Position numbers and translations under genes: made by a program | Shown: positions 40,533 through 49,043 of the stretch, one piece after another | Layout: the number at the start of each line of letters is the position of its first letter | How positions within the stretch are numbered: the stretch's first letter is position 1 | DNA from: Mangrovihabitans endophyticus | GTDB taxonomy: Bacteria > Actinomycetota > Actinomycetes > Mycobacteriales > Micromonosporaceae | Length of the DNA: 64,000 nucleotides | Direction of reading: 5' to 3' | Assembly (NCBI RefSeq): GCF_014646155.1 | Contig: NZ_BMMX01000004.1 | Span: 220,602 to 284,601, forward strand | The notes under the pieces: model-generated | What the model saw: the letters and a program-made list of their open reading frames with translations, nothing else | Told to the model about the DNA's origin: nothing | Databases searched by the model: none

Positions 40533-40793
40533 CCGCGCCGAATCCGAACGGGCCTTCGCCGACGGCACACCCACCTCGTGGCCCTCGCGGCGTTAACGGC
40601 GTGTTACGCCGCCGATGGGGCAATTCGCCCCTAATCAGTCCCGAAGCAGCGGGGACCGAGCGTTGCGGTTGCGGCGAGATAACGGTGCGCCAACAGTACG
40701 GCTGGATCTCCTGACGAGCGCTCTGGCCTGCGCGTACCTTTGCCGCCGAAGACTCACCGAGAGGTATCGGCGAGCCGGAGGAAGGAGGGCGTC

Positions 40794-41888
40794 TTGCGCC
40801 CAGTACGTGGGAAGCGGATCGTGGCGATTCTCGCGGCGGGCGGGCTGACACTCGCCGCCGCAGCCTGTGGCGACGCCCCTGACGAAAGCCCCAGCGGCGG
40901 CGGTGCGAGCGCCGCCCCGGCATACAGCGCCTGCATGGTGACCGACACCGGCGGCATCGACGACCGTTCCTTCAACGCCTCGGCCTGGGCCGGCATGCAG
41001 GCGGCGGCGGACGACCAGGACAACGTCAAGCCGAAGTACGTCGCCTCCACGGCAGAGGCAGACTACGAGCCCAACCTCCGCCAGTTCGTCAACCAGAAGT
41101 GCGACTTCATCCTCGCGGTCGGCGGCCTGATGGCCACCGCCACCGAGAAGGTCGCCAAGGCCAACCCGGACCAGCAGTTCGCCATCGTGGACGGCGCGAT
41201 CCAGGGCGCCGGCAACGTCTACCCGATGCAGTTCGCCACCGAGCAGGCCGCCTTCCTGGCCGGCTACCTCGCGGCCGGTTACACCAAGACCGGCACCGTC
41301 GCGACCTACGGCGGCCTGAGCATCCCGCCGGTGACCGTGTTCATGGACGGCTTCGTCGACGGCGTGGCGTACTACAACAAGCAGAAGAGCAAGAGCGTCA
41401 AGGTGCTCGGCTGGGACAAGGCGAAGCAGAACGGCACCTTCGCCGACAACTTCGGCGACCAGAACAAGGGCAAATCGATCACCAACACGTTCGTCGCCCA
41501 GGGCGCGGACGTGGTGATGCCGGTGGCCGGCGGCACCGGGCTGGGCACCGCGGACGTGGCCAAGGCGTCCGGCGGCAAGGTCTCCGTCATCTGGGTCGAC
41601 CAGGACGGCTGCAAGAGCGCCGAGCAGTACTGCGACGTCTTCCTGACCACCGTGGTGAAGAACATCAACGAAGCGGTCAAGGAGGCAGTGGTCAACGGCG
41701 CCTCCGGCCAGCCGCTGGCCGCCGACCCGGGCTACGTGGGCACCTTGGAGAACAACGGTGTCTCGCTCGCGCCGTACAACCAGTTCGACGGCAAGGTCGA
41801 CGCCGGTCTCAAGGGCGAGGTCGACAAGCTGAAGCAGGACATCATCGACGGCACCGTGAAGGTCGAGTCGGCCAACGCGCCGAAGTGA
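40794..41888 (+). CDS. BMP-family nucleoside-binding lipoprotein
   Basis: A 364-aa substrate-binding lipoprotein of the basic membrane protein (PnrA-like) family, which bind purine or other nucleosides. TTG 40794 has an excellent AAGGAGG site five bases upstream and yields a lipoprotein signal (LAAAAC, Cys25). The family motifs DTGGIDDRSFN and ILAVGG are present. It heads an operon with an ATPase and two permeases, followed by nucleoside-degrading enzymes, so it imports nucleosides. Confidence 0.92.
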   Translation: MRPVRGKRIVAILAAGGLTLAAAACGDAPDESPSGGGASAAPAYSACMVTDTGGIDDRSFNASAWAGMQAAADDQDNVKPKYVASTAEADYEPNLRQFVNQKCDFILAVGGLMATATEKVAKANPDQQFAIVDGAIQGAGNVYPMQFATEQAAFLAGYLAAGYTKTGTVATYGGLSIPPVTVFMDGFVDGVAYYNKQKSKSVKVLGWDKAKQNGTFADNFGDQNKGKSITNTFVAQGADVVMPVAGGTGLGTADVAKASGGKVSVIWVDQDGCKSAEQYCDVFLTTVVKNINEAVKEAVVNGASGQPLAADPGYVGTLENNGVSLAPYNQFDGKVDAGLKGEVDKLKQDIIDGTVKVESANAPK

Positions 41889-41910
41889 TCGTTTTCTAGA
41901 TAAGATCTCG

Positions 41911-41955
41911 GCCGCCGCGCGGCCGCGGGACCTCGCCCCGCGGCCGGGCGGCGGC
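41911..41955 (+). terminator. Very large hairpin between binding protein and ATPase
   Basis: A 19-bp stem with one mismatch (41911-41929 with 41937-41955) and a 7-nt loop, 22 bp after the lipoprotein stop. Such structures often partly terminate transcription and protect the upstream mRNA, giving more binding protein than transporter. Confidence 0.7.
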
Positions 41956-42001
41956 TTGAGCTCCGGGCCCCTCCGGAGACCGCGCCTGCGAGGAGACTCC
42001 G

Positions 42002-43582
42002 CTGAGACTGGAACTGCGCGGCATCACCAAGCGCTTCGGCGACCTGGTGGCCAACGATCACATCGACATCACCGTCGAGCCCGGTGAGGTGCACGCGCTG
42101 CTCGGCGAGAACGGTGCCGGCAAGTCGACGCTGATGAACCAACTGTACGGCCTGCTGCAGCCGGACGAGGGCGAGTTCCTCGTCGACGGACGGCCGCGGA
42201 CGTTCCGCAGCCCGCGCGACGCGATCGCGGCCGGCATCGGGATGGTCCACCAGCACTTCATGCTGGTGCCGGTGTTCACCGTCGCGGAGAACGTGGCCCT
42301 CGGCGCCGAACGGACCCGCGGCGGGGTGGCGGGCTGGCTGGACCGCCGGCGGGTGCGGCGCGAGGTCGTCGAGGTGTCCGAACGGTACGGCCTGCCGGTC
42401 GACCCGGACGCGCTGGTGGAGAACCTGCCGGTGGGGGCGCAGCAGCGGGTGGAGATCGTCAAGGCGCTCACCCGGGACGTGGATCTGTTGATCCTCGACG
42501 AACCGACCGCGGTGCTCACCCCGCAGGAGACCGATGAACTGCTGACGGTGATGCGGTCGCTCACCGAGTCGGGCAAGTCCATCGTCTTCATCACGCACAA
42601 GCTCAAAGAGGTCAAGGCGATCGCGGACCGGATCACCGTGATCCGGCGCGGGCGCACGGTCGGCACGGCCACCCCCGAGACGCCGGAGGACGAGCTGGCG
42701 GCGCTGATGGTCGGGCGCGACGTGACGCTGGAGGTGGGCAAGGCGGCGTCCCAGCCCGGCCGCGAGGTGCTGACGGTCACCGGGCTGATCGTCGAGGACG
42801 ACCGTGGGGTGCGCGCCGTGAACGGGGTGGACCTCTCGGTGCGCGCCGGTGAGGTGCTCGGCATCGCCGGAGTGCAGGGCAACGGGCAGACCGAGCTGGT
42901 CGAGGCTCTGATGGGACTGCGGGCGGCGCGTGCCGGGGCGGTCACGGTGGACGGCGAGGACCTGCTCGGCATGAGCACCAAGCAGATCCTGCGCTCCGGT
43001 GTGGGCTATGTGCCCGAGGACCGCAGCCTCGACGGGGTGGTCAAGGAGTTCACCGTCGCCGAGAACCTCGTGCTGGACACGTACGACCGGGCGCCGTACG
43101 GCAATGCCGTCAAGCTGAACCCGGCCGCCATCGCCGCGGCTGCCCGCGAACGCGTCGAGCAGTTCGACATCCGCACCTCCTCGCCGGACGCGCCGGTCAG
43201 CACCCTCTCCGGCGGTAACCAGCAGAAGGTGGTGGTGGCGCGGGAGATGTCCCGGCCGCTGCGGCTGTTCATCGCGGCGCAGCCGACCCGCGGGGTGGAC
43301 GTCGGCTCGATCGAGTTCATCCACGGTCGCATCGTGCGGGAGCGGGATTCCGGCGCGGCGGTGCTGGTGGTCTCCAGCGAGCTGGACGAGGTGGTCGCGC
43401 TGGCCGACCGGGTCGCGGTGATGTACCGCGGGCGCGTCTTGGCCGTGGTGGACCCGCAGACCCCGCGCGAGGAACTCGGCCTGCTGATGGCGGGCGTGAC
43501 ACCCGGCGCGGACAAGCCCGCCGACGGCGTGACACCCGGCGCGGGCGAACCCGCCGATGGTGCGGAGGAGGAGCCGAAGTGA
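42002..43582 (+). CDS. Nucleoside ABC transporter ATPase (tandem ABC), CTG start
   Basis: A 526-aa ATPase with two ABC domains, as in sugar and nucleoside (PnrA/NupA-like) importers. Domain 1: Walker A GENGAGKST, DEPTAVL. Domain 2: SGGNQQKV, with the degenerate AQPTRGVD. The family N-terminus (RLELRGITKRFGDLVANDHI) is present only if translation starts at CTG 42002, which has a GAGGAG site six to seven bases upstream. The first conventional in-frame start, GTG 42047, would cut off the first beta strand and has no ribosome site. The C-terminus holds an imperfect TPGAxxPADG repeat. It overlaps the permease by 4 bp. Confidence 0.88.
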   Translation: MRLELRGITKRFGDLVANDHIDITVEPGEVHALLGENGAGKSTLMNQLYGLLQPDEGEFLVDGRPRTFRSPRDAIAAGIGMVHQHFMLVPVFTVAENVALGAERTRGGVAGWLDRRRVRREVVEVSERYGLPVDPDALVENLPVGAQQRVEIVKALTRDVDLLILDEPTAVLTPQETDELLTVMRSLTESGKSIVFITHKLKEVKAIADRITVIRRGRTVGTATPETPEDELAALMVGRDVTLEVGKAASQPGREVLTVTGLIVEDDRGVRAVNGVDLSVRAGEVLGIAGVQGNGQTELVEALMGLRAARAGAVTVDGEDLLGMSTKQILRSGVGYVPEDRSLDGVVKEFTVAENLVLDTYDRAPYGNAVKLNPAAIAAAARERVEQFDIRTSSPDAPVSTLSGGNQQKVVVAREMSRPLRLFIAAQPTRGVDVGSIEFIHGRIVRERDSGAAVLVVSSELDEVVALADRVAVMYRGRVLAVVDPQTPREELGLLMAGVTPGADKPADGVTPGAGEPADGAEEEPK

Positions 43583-44880
43583 GCAGCGACCCCTCGGTCG
43601 AGGCGCCGCGCGAGGACGAGGCCGCATCGCCCGACGACGCGGCTGCCGCCCCGACCGCCGGCCCCGGCGGCTCGTTGGCGAGCAACTTCCTGCACAACCT
43701 GTGGTCTGCGAACACCGTCGTGGTCACCATCTGGTCGATCGTGCTGGCGATGGTGATCGGCGCGGTGCTGATCGTGGTGTCGGACTCCGACGTGCTGGCC
43801 ATGTTCGGTTACTTCACCGCACGCCCGAGCGACGCGTTGACCGGTTCCTGGGATCTGATCAGTGGGGCGTACGCGGATCTCTTCAAGGGTGCCGTCTTCG
43901 ACCCCGCCACCATGTCCGCCTGGTTGCACGGCACCGGTAGCTGGCGGGCCGCGTTCGCGCCGATCTCGGAGACGTTGACGTACGCGGCGCCGTTGGTGTT
44001 CACCGGCCTGTCGGTGGCGCTGGCGTTCCGCGGCGGCCTGTTCAACATCGGCGGCCAGGGGCAGGCGGTGATCGGCACCATCACCGGCGCGGTGGCCGGC
44101 TTCGCCTTCGGGCTGCCGGTGGTGCTCAACCTCGTCGTCGCGCTGATCTGCGGCGCGCTGGGCGGGGCGTTGTGGGGTTTCATCCCGGGCATCCTCAAGG
44201 CGCGCACCGGCGCGCACGAGGTGATCGTCACGATCATGCTGAACAACACCGCCGCGCTGTTCCTGACCTGGCTCATCCTGCAGGACGGCGTCCAGGACCC
44301 GAAGCGCACGGATGCGATCAGCAAGACGGTTGCCGAGTCCGCGCAACTGCCCTCGTTCGGTGGTGCGCTGCGGGTCAACCTCGGCATCGTGCTGGCCGTC
44401 GCGGTCACCGCCGGGGTCGCCTGGTTGCTGAACCGGTCGTCGTTCGGCTTCGAGCTGCGCGCGGTGGGCGCCAACCCGGCCGCCGCCCGGACTGCCGGGA
44501 TCAGCGTGGCCCGTACGTACACGCTGTTGATGGTGGTCGCCGGCGGGCTGGCCGGGCTGGGCGGCGCGACCCAGGTGCTGGGCACCGCGTACGCGCTGAC
44601 GCCGGCCGTGGCGGGCAACATCGGCTTCGACGGCCTGCTTGTCGCGCTGCTCGGCCGCAACCGGCCGTGGGGGACGCTGCTCGCGGCGATCCTGTTCGGC
44701 GCGCTGCGCGCCGGCGGCAACCGGATGCAGTCGTTCTCCGGCATCTCCCTGGAACTGGTCACCGTGCTGCAGGCGCTGATCGTCATCTTCATCGCCGCGC
44801 CCGCCCTGGTGAAGGCGATCTTCCAACTCCGAGCCGCCCGCACCGCGCGGATCGGCGCCACGATGACAAAGGGCTGGTGA
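43579..44880 (+). CDS. Nucleoside ABC transporter permease 1
   Basis: A 433-aa permease of the BPD_transp_2 family (nucleoside/branched-chain type). After a polar N-terminus there are about ten membrane helices; RGGLFNIGGQGQ and GFELRAVGANPAAARTAGI are family motifs. GTG start overlaps the ATPase stop (GTGA). Confidence 0.92.
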   Translation: MSSDPSVEAPREDEAASPDDAAAAPTAGPGGSLASNFLHNLWSANTVVVTIWSIVLAMVIGAVLIVVSDSDVLAMFGYFTARPSDALTGSWDLISGAYADLFKGAVFDPATMSAWLHGTGSWRAAFAPISETLTYAAPLVFTGLSVALAFRGGLFNIGGQGQAVIGTITGAVAGFAFGLPVVLNLVVALICGALGGALWGFIPGILKARTGAHEVIVTIMLNNTAALFLTWLILQDGVQDPKRTDAISKTVAESAQLPSFGGALRVNLGIVLAVAVTAGVAWLLNRSSFGFELRAVGANPAAARTAGISVARTYTLLMVVAGGLAGLGGATQVLGTAYALTPAVAGNIGFDGLLVALLGRNRPWGTLLAAILFGALRAGGNRMQSFSGISLELVTVLQALIVIFIAAPALVKAIFQLRAARTARIGATMTKGW

Positions 44881-44881
44881 C

Positions 44882-46150
44882 ATGTCGACCGCGACCGTGG
44901 AAGACCTCACGGAGGTCACCGCTCCGGACCGGTTCTGGAACCGGCAGCGCCGCCTCGGTGCGGCCCTGGTGCTGATCGGCCTGCTGGCGACCGTGGTGTT
45001 CGGCGCGCTCGCGACCGGCGAGAGCGCCCGTTTCACGCTGAGCGAGAACGCCGAGGGCGCCGCGCTGGACATCCAGGGGCAGCTCGGTGCGGTGCTGTTC
45101 GGCCTGGTGGCGGTGGGCGCCGGGGTCGCGATGCTGATCGGTGTGGCGCCGCGCTGGCAGACCACATTGCTGTCGATCGGCATCGTCGGCTTCGTGGTGT
45201 CGTTCCTGTGCTGGCAGGTCGCCGGCAAGTTCCTGCCGTTGGTGGACACCGTGAACGGCACCCTGCAACTGGGCCTGCCGCTGATCCTGGGCGCCATGGC
45301 CGGCGTCCTCGGCGAGCGCTCCGGCGTGGTGAACGTGGCGATCGAGGCGCAGTTGCTGATGGGCGCCTTCGGCGCCGCCCTGGTCGGCACCATGGCCGGC
45401 AGCGTCTGGCTGGGCTTGATCAGCGCGGCCATGGGCGGAGTGCTGATCGCCGCGATGCTTGCCGTGTTCGCCATCCGTTTCCTGGTCGACCAGGTGGTGG
45501 TCGGCATGGTGCTGAACCTGTTCGCGCTGGGGGTGACCGGTTTCCTGTACGAGCGGCTGATGCAGCCCCAGGCGCAGACGTACAACCAGCCGCCGCAGAT
45601 GCCGCAGTGGCGCATTCCCGGCCTGGCCGAGGTCCCGGTGCTGGGCCCGGTGCTCTTCGACACCAACCTGCTGGTGTGGCTGGCGCTGATCGTGGTGGTG
45701 CTGATCCACGTCGCGCTGTCCCGCACCCGCTGGGGGCTGCGGACCCGCGCGGTCGGTGAGCACCCGACGGCGGCCGACACGGTGGGCATCCGGGTGCGCG
45801 GTCTGCGATACCTGAACGTGCTGCTGGGCGGCGTCGTGGCGGGCATCGGTGGGGCGTACTTCACGCTGGTGGCGACGGGCAGCTTCAACAAGAACATGAC
45901 ATCCGGCGCGGGCTTCATCGCGTTGGCCGCGCTCATCTTCGGTCGGTGGACCCCGTTCGGCGCGTTCGGGGCGGCGCTGTTCTTCGGCTTCGCGCAGAAG
46001 CTGGCCACCTATCTGAGCGCGGTGGGCAGCCCGGTACCCAGCCAGTTCCTCAACATGCTGCCCTACGTGGCGACCATCATCGCGGTGGCCGGTCTGGTGG
46101 GCCGGGTGCGGGCACCGGCGGCGGACGGACAGCCGTACACCTCGGGGTAG
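44882..46150 (+). CDS. Nucleoside ABC transporter permease 2
   Basis: A 422-aa second permease of the same family, with the typical LGERSGVVNVAIEAQLLMGAF and RAVGEHPTAADTVGI motifs. Starts one base after permease 1. Compared with usual homologues it carries an N-terminal extension with extra helices. Confidence 0.92.
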   Translation: MSTATVEDLTEVTAPDRFWNRQRRLGAALVLIGLLATVVFGALATGESARFTLSENAEGAALDIQGQLGAVLFGLVAVGAGVAMLIGVAPRWQTTLLSIGIVGFVVSFLCWQVAGKFLPLVDTVNGTLQLGLPLILGAMAGVLGERSGVVNVAIEAQLLMGAFGAALVGTMAGSVWLGLISAAMGGVLIAAMLAVFAIRFLVDQVVVGMVLNLFALGVTGFLYERLMQPQAQTYNQPPQMPQWRIPGLAEVPVLGPVLFDTNLLVWLALIVVVLIHVALSRTRWGLRTRAVGEHPTAADTVGIRVRGLRYLNVLLGGVVAGIGGAYFTLVATGSFNKNMTSGAGFIALAALIFGRWTPFGAFGAALFFGFAQKLATYLSAVGSPVPSQFLNMLPYVATIIAVAGLVGRVRAPAADGQPYTSG

Positions 46151-46179
46151 ACGCCCGGACCGCGGCCCGGGAGAGGAAG

Positions 46180-46917
46180 ATGACGGGCATGGAGATCGAC
46201 TGGGCGGTGCTGCGGGAGGCCGCGATCGAGGCCATGCGGCACGCGTACGCGCCGTACTCGGATTTTCCGGTCGGGGTGGCCGGGCTGGTCGACGACGGCC
46301 GGATCGTGGTCGGCTGCAACGTGGAGAACGCCTCCTACGGCGTCGGCCTGTGCGCCGAATGCGGACTTGTCACGTCATTGCACGCCACGGGCGGCGGTCG
46401 GCTCGTCGCGGTCTCGTGCGTGGATGCCGCCGGGTCGCCGCTGATGCCGTGCGGTCGTTGCCGGCAGTTGCTCTACGAAGCCGGTGGCGCGGAGTGCCTG
46501 GTGGAGGCCGTGCCGCAGCCGTTGACCATGGCCGAGTTGCTGCCGCATGCCTTCGGTCCCGAGGATATCGCCCGGGTCACCGGTCCGGCCGCGGTGCCCG
46601 AGGTGCCCGCGCAGCTTGCCCGCTGGCGCGGGCGGGGGACCGTCTTCGTGCATCCGGATCTGGCCGGCGGCGCTCAGGTGTGGACCGCGTACTGGGAACG
46701 CTCCGCGGGCAGCCCGCAGGAGAGCGACGCGGACAAGGGCGTGCTGGAGGAGGGGCCGCACTTCCCGACCGCGGACGGCGCGGTGCGCTGGGGCCGTGTC
46801 CGCACCCCGCGCATCGTGGTGGTGGACCCCGCCGGGGCGTTGTCCTGGGCGGGCGAGGGTGCGCCGCCGGACGGCATCGGAGTGCGCTGGCCGGAGCACG
46901 GGGACAGCCGGGAATGA
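46180..46917 (+). CDS. cdd: Cytidine deaminase with C-terminal extension
   Basis: Residues 1-130 form a tetrameric-type cytidine deaminase: AYAPYSDFPVG, NVENASYG, the zinc/proton site CAECG and the second ligand pair PCGRC. It converts (deoxy)cytidine to (deoxy)uridine. Usual enzymes end near residue 130-135; this one has 245 aa, with a further ~110 residues (VFVHPDLAGG, VWTAYWERSAG, GPHFPTADGAVRWGRVRTPRIVVVDP in short blocks) of unknown function. ATG 46180 is preceded by GGGAG. It belongs to the uptake operon. Confidence 0.88.
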   Translation: MTGMEIDWAVLREAAIEAMRHAYAPYSDFPVGVAGLVDDGRIVVGCNVENASYGVGLCAECGLVTSLHATGGGRLVAVSCVDAAGSPLMPCGRCRQLLYEAGGAECLVEAVPQPLTMAELLPHAFGPEDIARVTGPAAVPEVPAQLARWRGRGTVFVHPDLAGGAQVWTAYWERSAGSPQESDADKGVLEEGPHFPTADGAVRWGRVRTPRIVVVDPAGALSWAGEGAPPDGIGVRWPEHGDSRE

Positions 46918-46960
46918 GGCATCGCGGCGAGGCGGCCGGCCGGACCCGTACGGAGGAGAC

Positions 46961-48244
46961 ATGAGCACTGGTTTCGCGGCGGTGGACGTCATCCGCGCCA
47001 AGCGGGACGGACAGACGCTGACCGACGCCCAGATCGATTGGGTGGTGGACGCGTACACCCGGGGCACGGTGGCCGACGAACAGATGTCGGCGCTGGCCAT
47101 GGCGATCCTGCTGCGCGGGATGACGCCCGGGGAGATCGCGCGGTGGACCGCCGCGATGATCGCCAGCGGGGACCGGCTCGACCTGTCCACGGTGCCCCGG
47201 CCGACCGCCGACAAGCATTCCACCGGCGGGGTGGGCGACAAGATCACGCTGCCGTTGACCCCGTTGGTGGCCTCGTGCGGCGCGGCCGTCCCGCAACTGT
47301 CCGGCCGCGGGCTGGGGCACACCGGCGGCACGCTGGACAAGCTGGAATCGGTGCCCGGCTGGCGGGCGACGGTGGACAACGCCGCGTTCCTCCGGCAGTT
47401 GCAGGAGGTCGGCGCGGTGATCTGCGCCGCCGGCGCGGGCCTGGCCCCGGCCGACCGGAAGCTGTACGCGCTGCGCGATGTCACCGGCACGGTCGAGGCG
47501 ATCCCGCTGATCGCCAGCTCCATCATGAGCAAGAAGATCGCCGAAGGCACCGGAGCGCTGGTGCTGGATGTGAAGGTGGGCTCCGGAGCCTTCATGAAGG
47601 ACATCGACTCGGCCCGGGAACTGGCCCGGACCATGGTCCGGCTGGGACACGACAGCGGGGTCTACACGGTCGCCCTGCTCACCGACATGTCCACCCCGCT
47701 GGGATGCGCGGTGGGCAACGCGATCGAGGTCGCCGAGTCGATCGAGGTGCTGTCCGGCGGCGGCCCCGCCGACGTGGTCGAGCTGACGCTGCGGCTGGCG
47801 CGGGAGATGCTCGACGCCGCGGGCCTGCCCGACGCCGATCCGGCGAAGGCGCTGGCGTCCGGCGCCGCGATGGACACCTGGCGCTCCATGATCAAGGCGC
47901 AGGGCGGCGACCCGGACGCCGCGCTGCCGACCGCACGGGAGACGGAGACCGTACGCGCCGAGCGGGACGGGGTGGTCACGAGCATGGACGCGTACCGGAT
48001 CGGCGTGGCGGCCTGGCGGCTCGGCGCGGGACGGGCGCGCAAGGAGGATCCGGTGAGTTTCGGCGCCGGCGTGCAGTTGCGAGTGCGCCCGGGCGACCGG
48101 GTGCGGGCCGGCGACGTGGTGCTGGAGTTGCGCACCGACGACCCGCATCGCGTCGCCGCGGCACGCGAGGAGGCGGCCCGTGCCGTGGTGATCGGCGACG
48201 CCGGACCCGCCGGCACCCCGTTGGTGATGGAGCGCATCGCCTGA
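46961..48244 (+). CDS. deoA: Thymidine phosphorylase
   Basis: A 427-aa pyrimidine-nucleoside phosphorylase that splits thymidine or deoxyuridine with phosphate. The signature SGRGLGHTGGTLDKLES, the phosphate/substrate regions KHSTGGVGDK and SSIMSKKIAEG, and the C-terminal alpha/beta domain are intact. CGGAGGAGAC precedes the ATG. Follows cdd in the nucleoside operon. Confidence 0.94.
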   Translation: MSTGFAAVDVIRAKRDGQTLTDAQIDWVVDAYTRGTVADEQMSALAMAILLRGMTPGEIARWTAAMIASGDRLDLSTVPRPTADKHSTGGVGDKITLPLTPLVASCGAAVPQLSGRGLGHTGGTLDKLESVPGWRATVDNAAFLRQLQEVGAVICAAGAGLAPADRKLYALRDVTGTVEAIPLIASSIMSKKIAEGTGALVLDVKVGSGAFMKDIDSARELARTMVRLGHDSGVYTVALLTDMSTPLGCAVGNAIEVAESIEVLSGGGPADVVELTLRLAREMLDAAGLPDADPAKALASGAAMDTWRSMIKAQGGDPDAALPTARETETVRAERDGVVTSMDAYRIGVAAWRLGAGRARKEDPVSFGAGVQLRVRPGDRVRAGDVVLELRTDDPHRVAAAREEAARAVVIGDAGPAGTPLVMERIA

Positions 48245-48277
48245 CATGTCGCATCGTCGATCGCCGGCCGCCCTCCG

Positions 48278-48346
48278 CCGGCCGGCCACGCGGCGGTCGG
48301 TCACGCGCCGGTCGGTCACGCGGCGGCCGGGCACGCGCCGACCGGG
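48278..48346 (+). repeat. 15-bp tandem repeats
   Basis: Four consecutive 15-bp units and a partial fifth: CCGGCCGGCCACGCG, GCGGTCGGTCACGCG, CCGGTCGGTCACGCG, GCGGCCGGGCACGCG, CCGACCGGG. Units alternate in their first base. They fill the gap between deoA and the DUF4272 gene and end 10 bp before its start. Confidence 0.85.
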
Positions 48347-48355
48347 GAGCCGTCC

Positions 48356-49039
48356 GTGAGCCGCCGGGCCGCCCCGAATCCCCGCGCGGTCCGCGAGGCC
48401 AGCCTCGACGAGCTGGAACGTCTCGGGCTGCCGGTGCCGCCGCCGGAGTTCCCGCTCGTCTGGGAGCCGGGCGATGAGGTGGAGCTGCGCCCCACCACCG
48501 AGATGGAGGCCCGCGCGGCGGTGCTGCACGTGGTCGTCGCTCGATGCTTCGGGATGCCCACGGAGGCGGCCATGGGGTGGTTGCTGGGTTCGCACCTGAT
48601 CGACTTCGTGACCCCGCCGGAGTGGCAGTTCGTGATGGGCAACCGCGGCGACCATCGGTCGTTCGTGCTGCACTTCGATGCGGTGTTCACCCTCGCCTGG
48701 CTGCTCGGGCTCAGTCGCCACCTGGATCCGACCGCGCCTCCCGAAGGCCGCCTGATGCAGTCTCTGCCGGACCTGCCGGGCGGTGAGACGTTCGCCGACT
48801 GGCGCTCCCGGTCGCTGGTGGCGCCGCGGGATCCGACCGAGGTGGCGGTGCTGCTCGACCTCTATTACTGCCTCGACTGGGCGTTTCAGGAGGTGGAGAA
48901 GGCCGGACAGGCCCCGCCGGGCGAGCTCACCAGCAACGCGATCGGTCAGCGGCGGTGGGCGCTGGAATGGGCGCTGATCTTCCACGGCCCCTATCACGAC
49001 GAACCGCCGGACTGGGAGGAAGTGGACCTGTCCGTCTGA
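48356..49039 (+). CDS. DUF4272-family protein
   Basis: A 227-aa soluble protein matching the DUF4272 pattern: EVELRPTTEMEARAAVLHVVVARCFG, then WLLGSHLIDFVTPPEWQFV, and a C-terminal RRWALEWAL helix. Function unknown. GTG 48356 overlies the end of the tandem repeat region and has only a weak GGGGAG site upstream. Confidence 0.75.
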   Translation: MSRRAAPNPRAVREASLDELERLGLPVPPPEFPLVWEPGDEVELRPTTEMEARAAVLHVVVARCFGMPTEAAMGWLLGSHLIDFVTPPEWQFVMGNRGDHRSFVLHFDAVFTLAWLLGLSRHLDPTAPPEGRLMQSLPDLPGGETFADWRSRSLVAPRDPTEVAVLLDLYYCLDWAFQEVEKAGQAPPGELTSNAIGQRRWALEWALIFHGPYHDEPPDWEEVDLSV

Positions 49040-49043
49040 CGGC

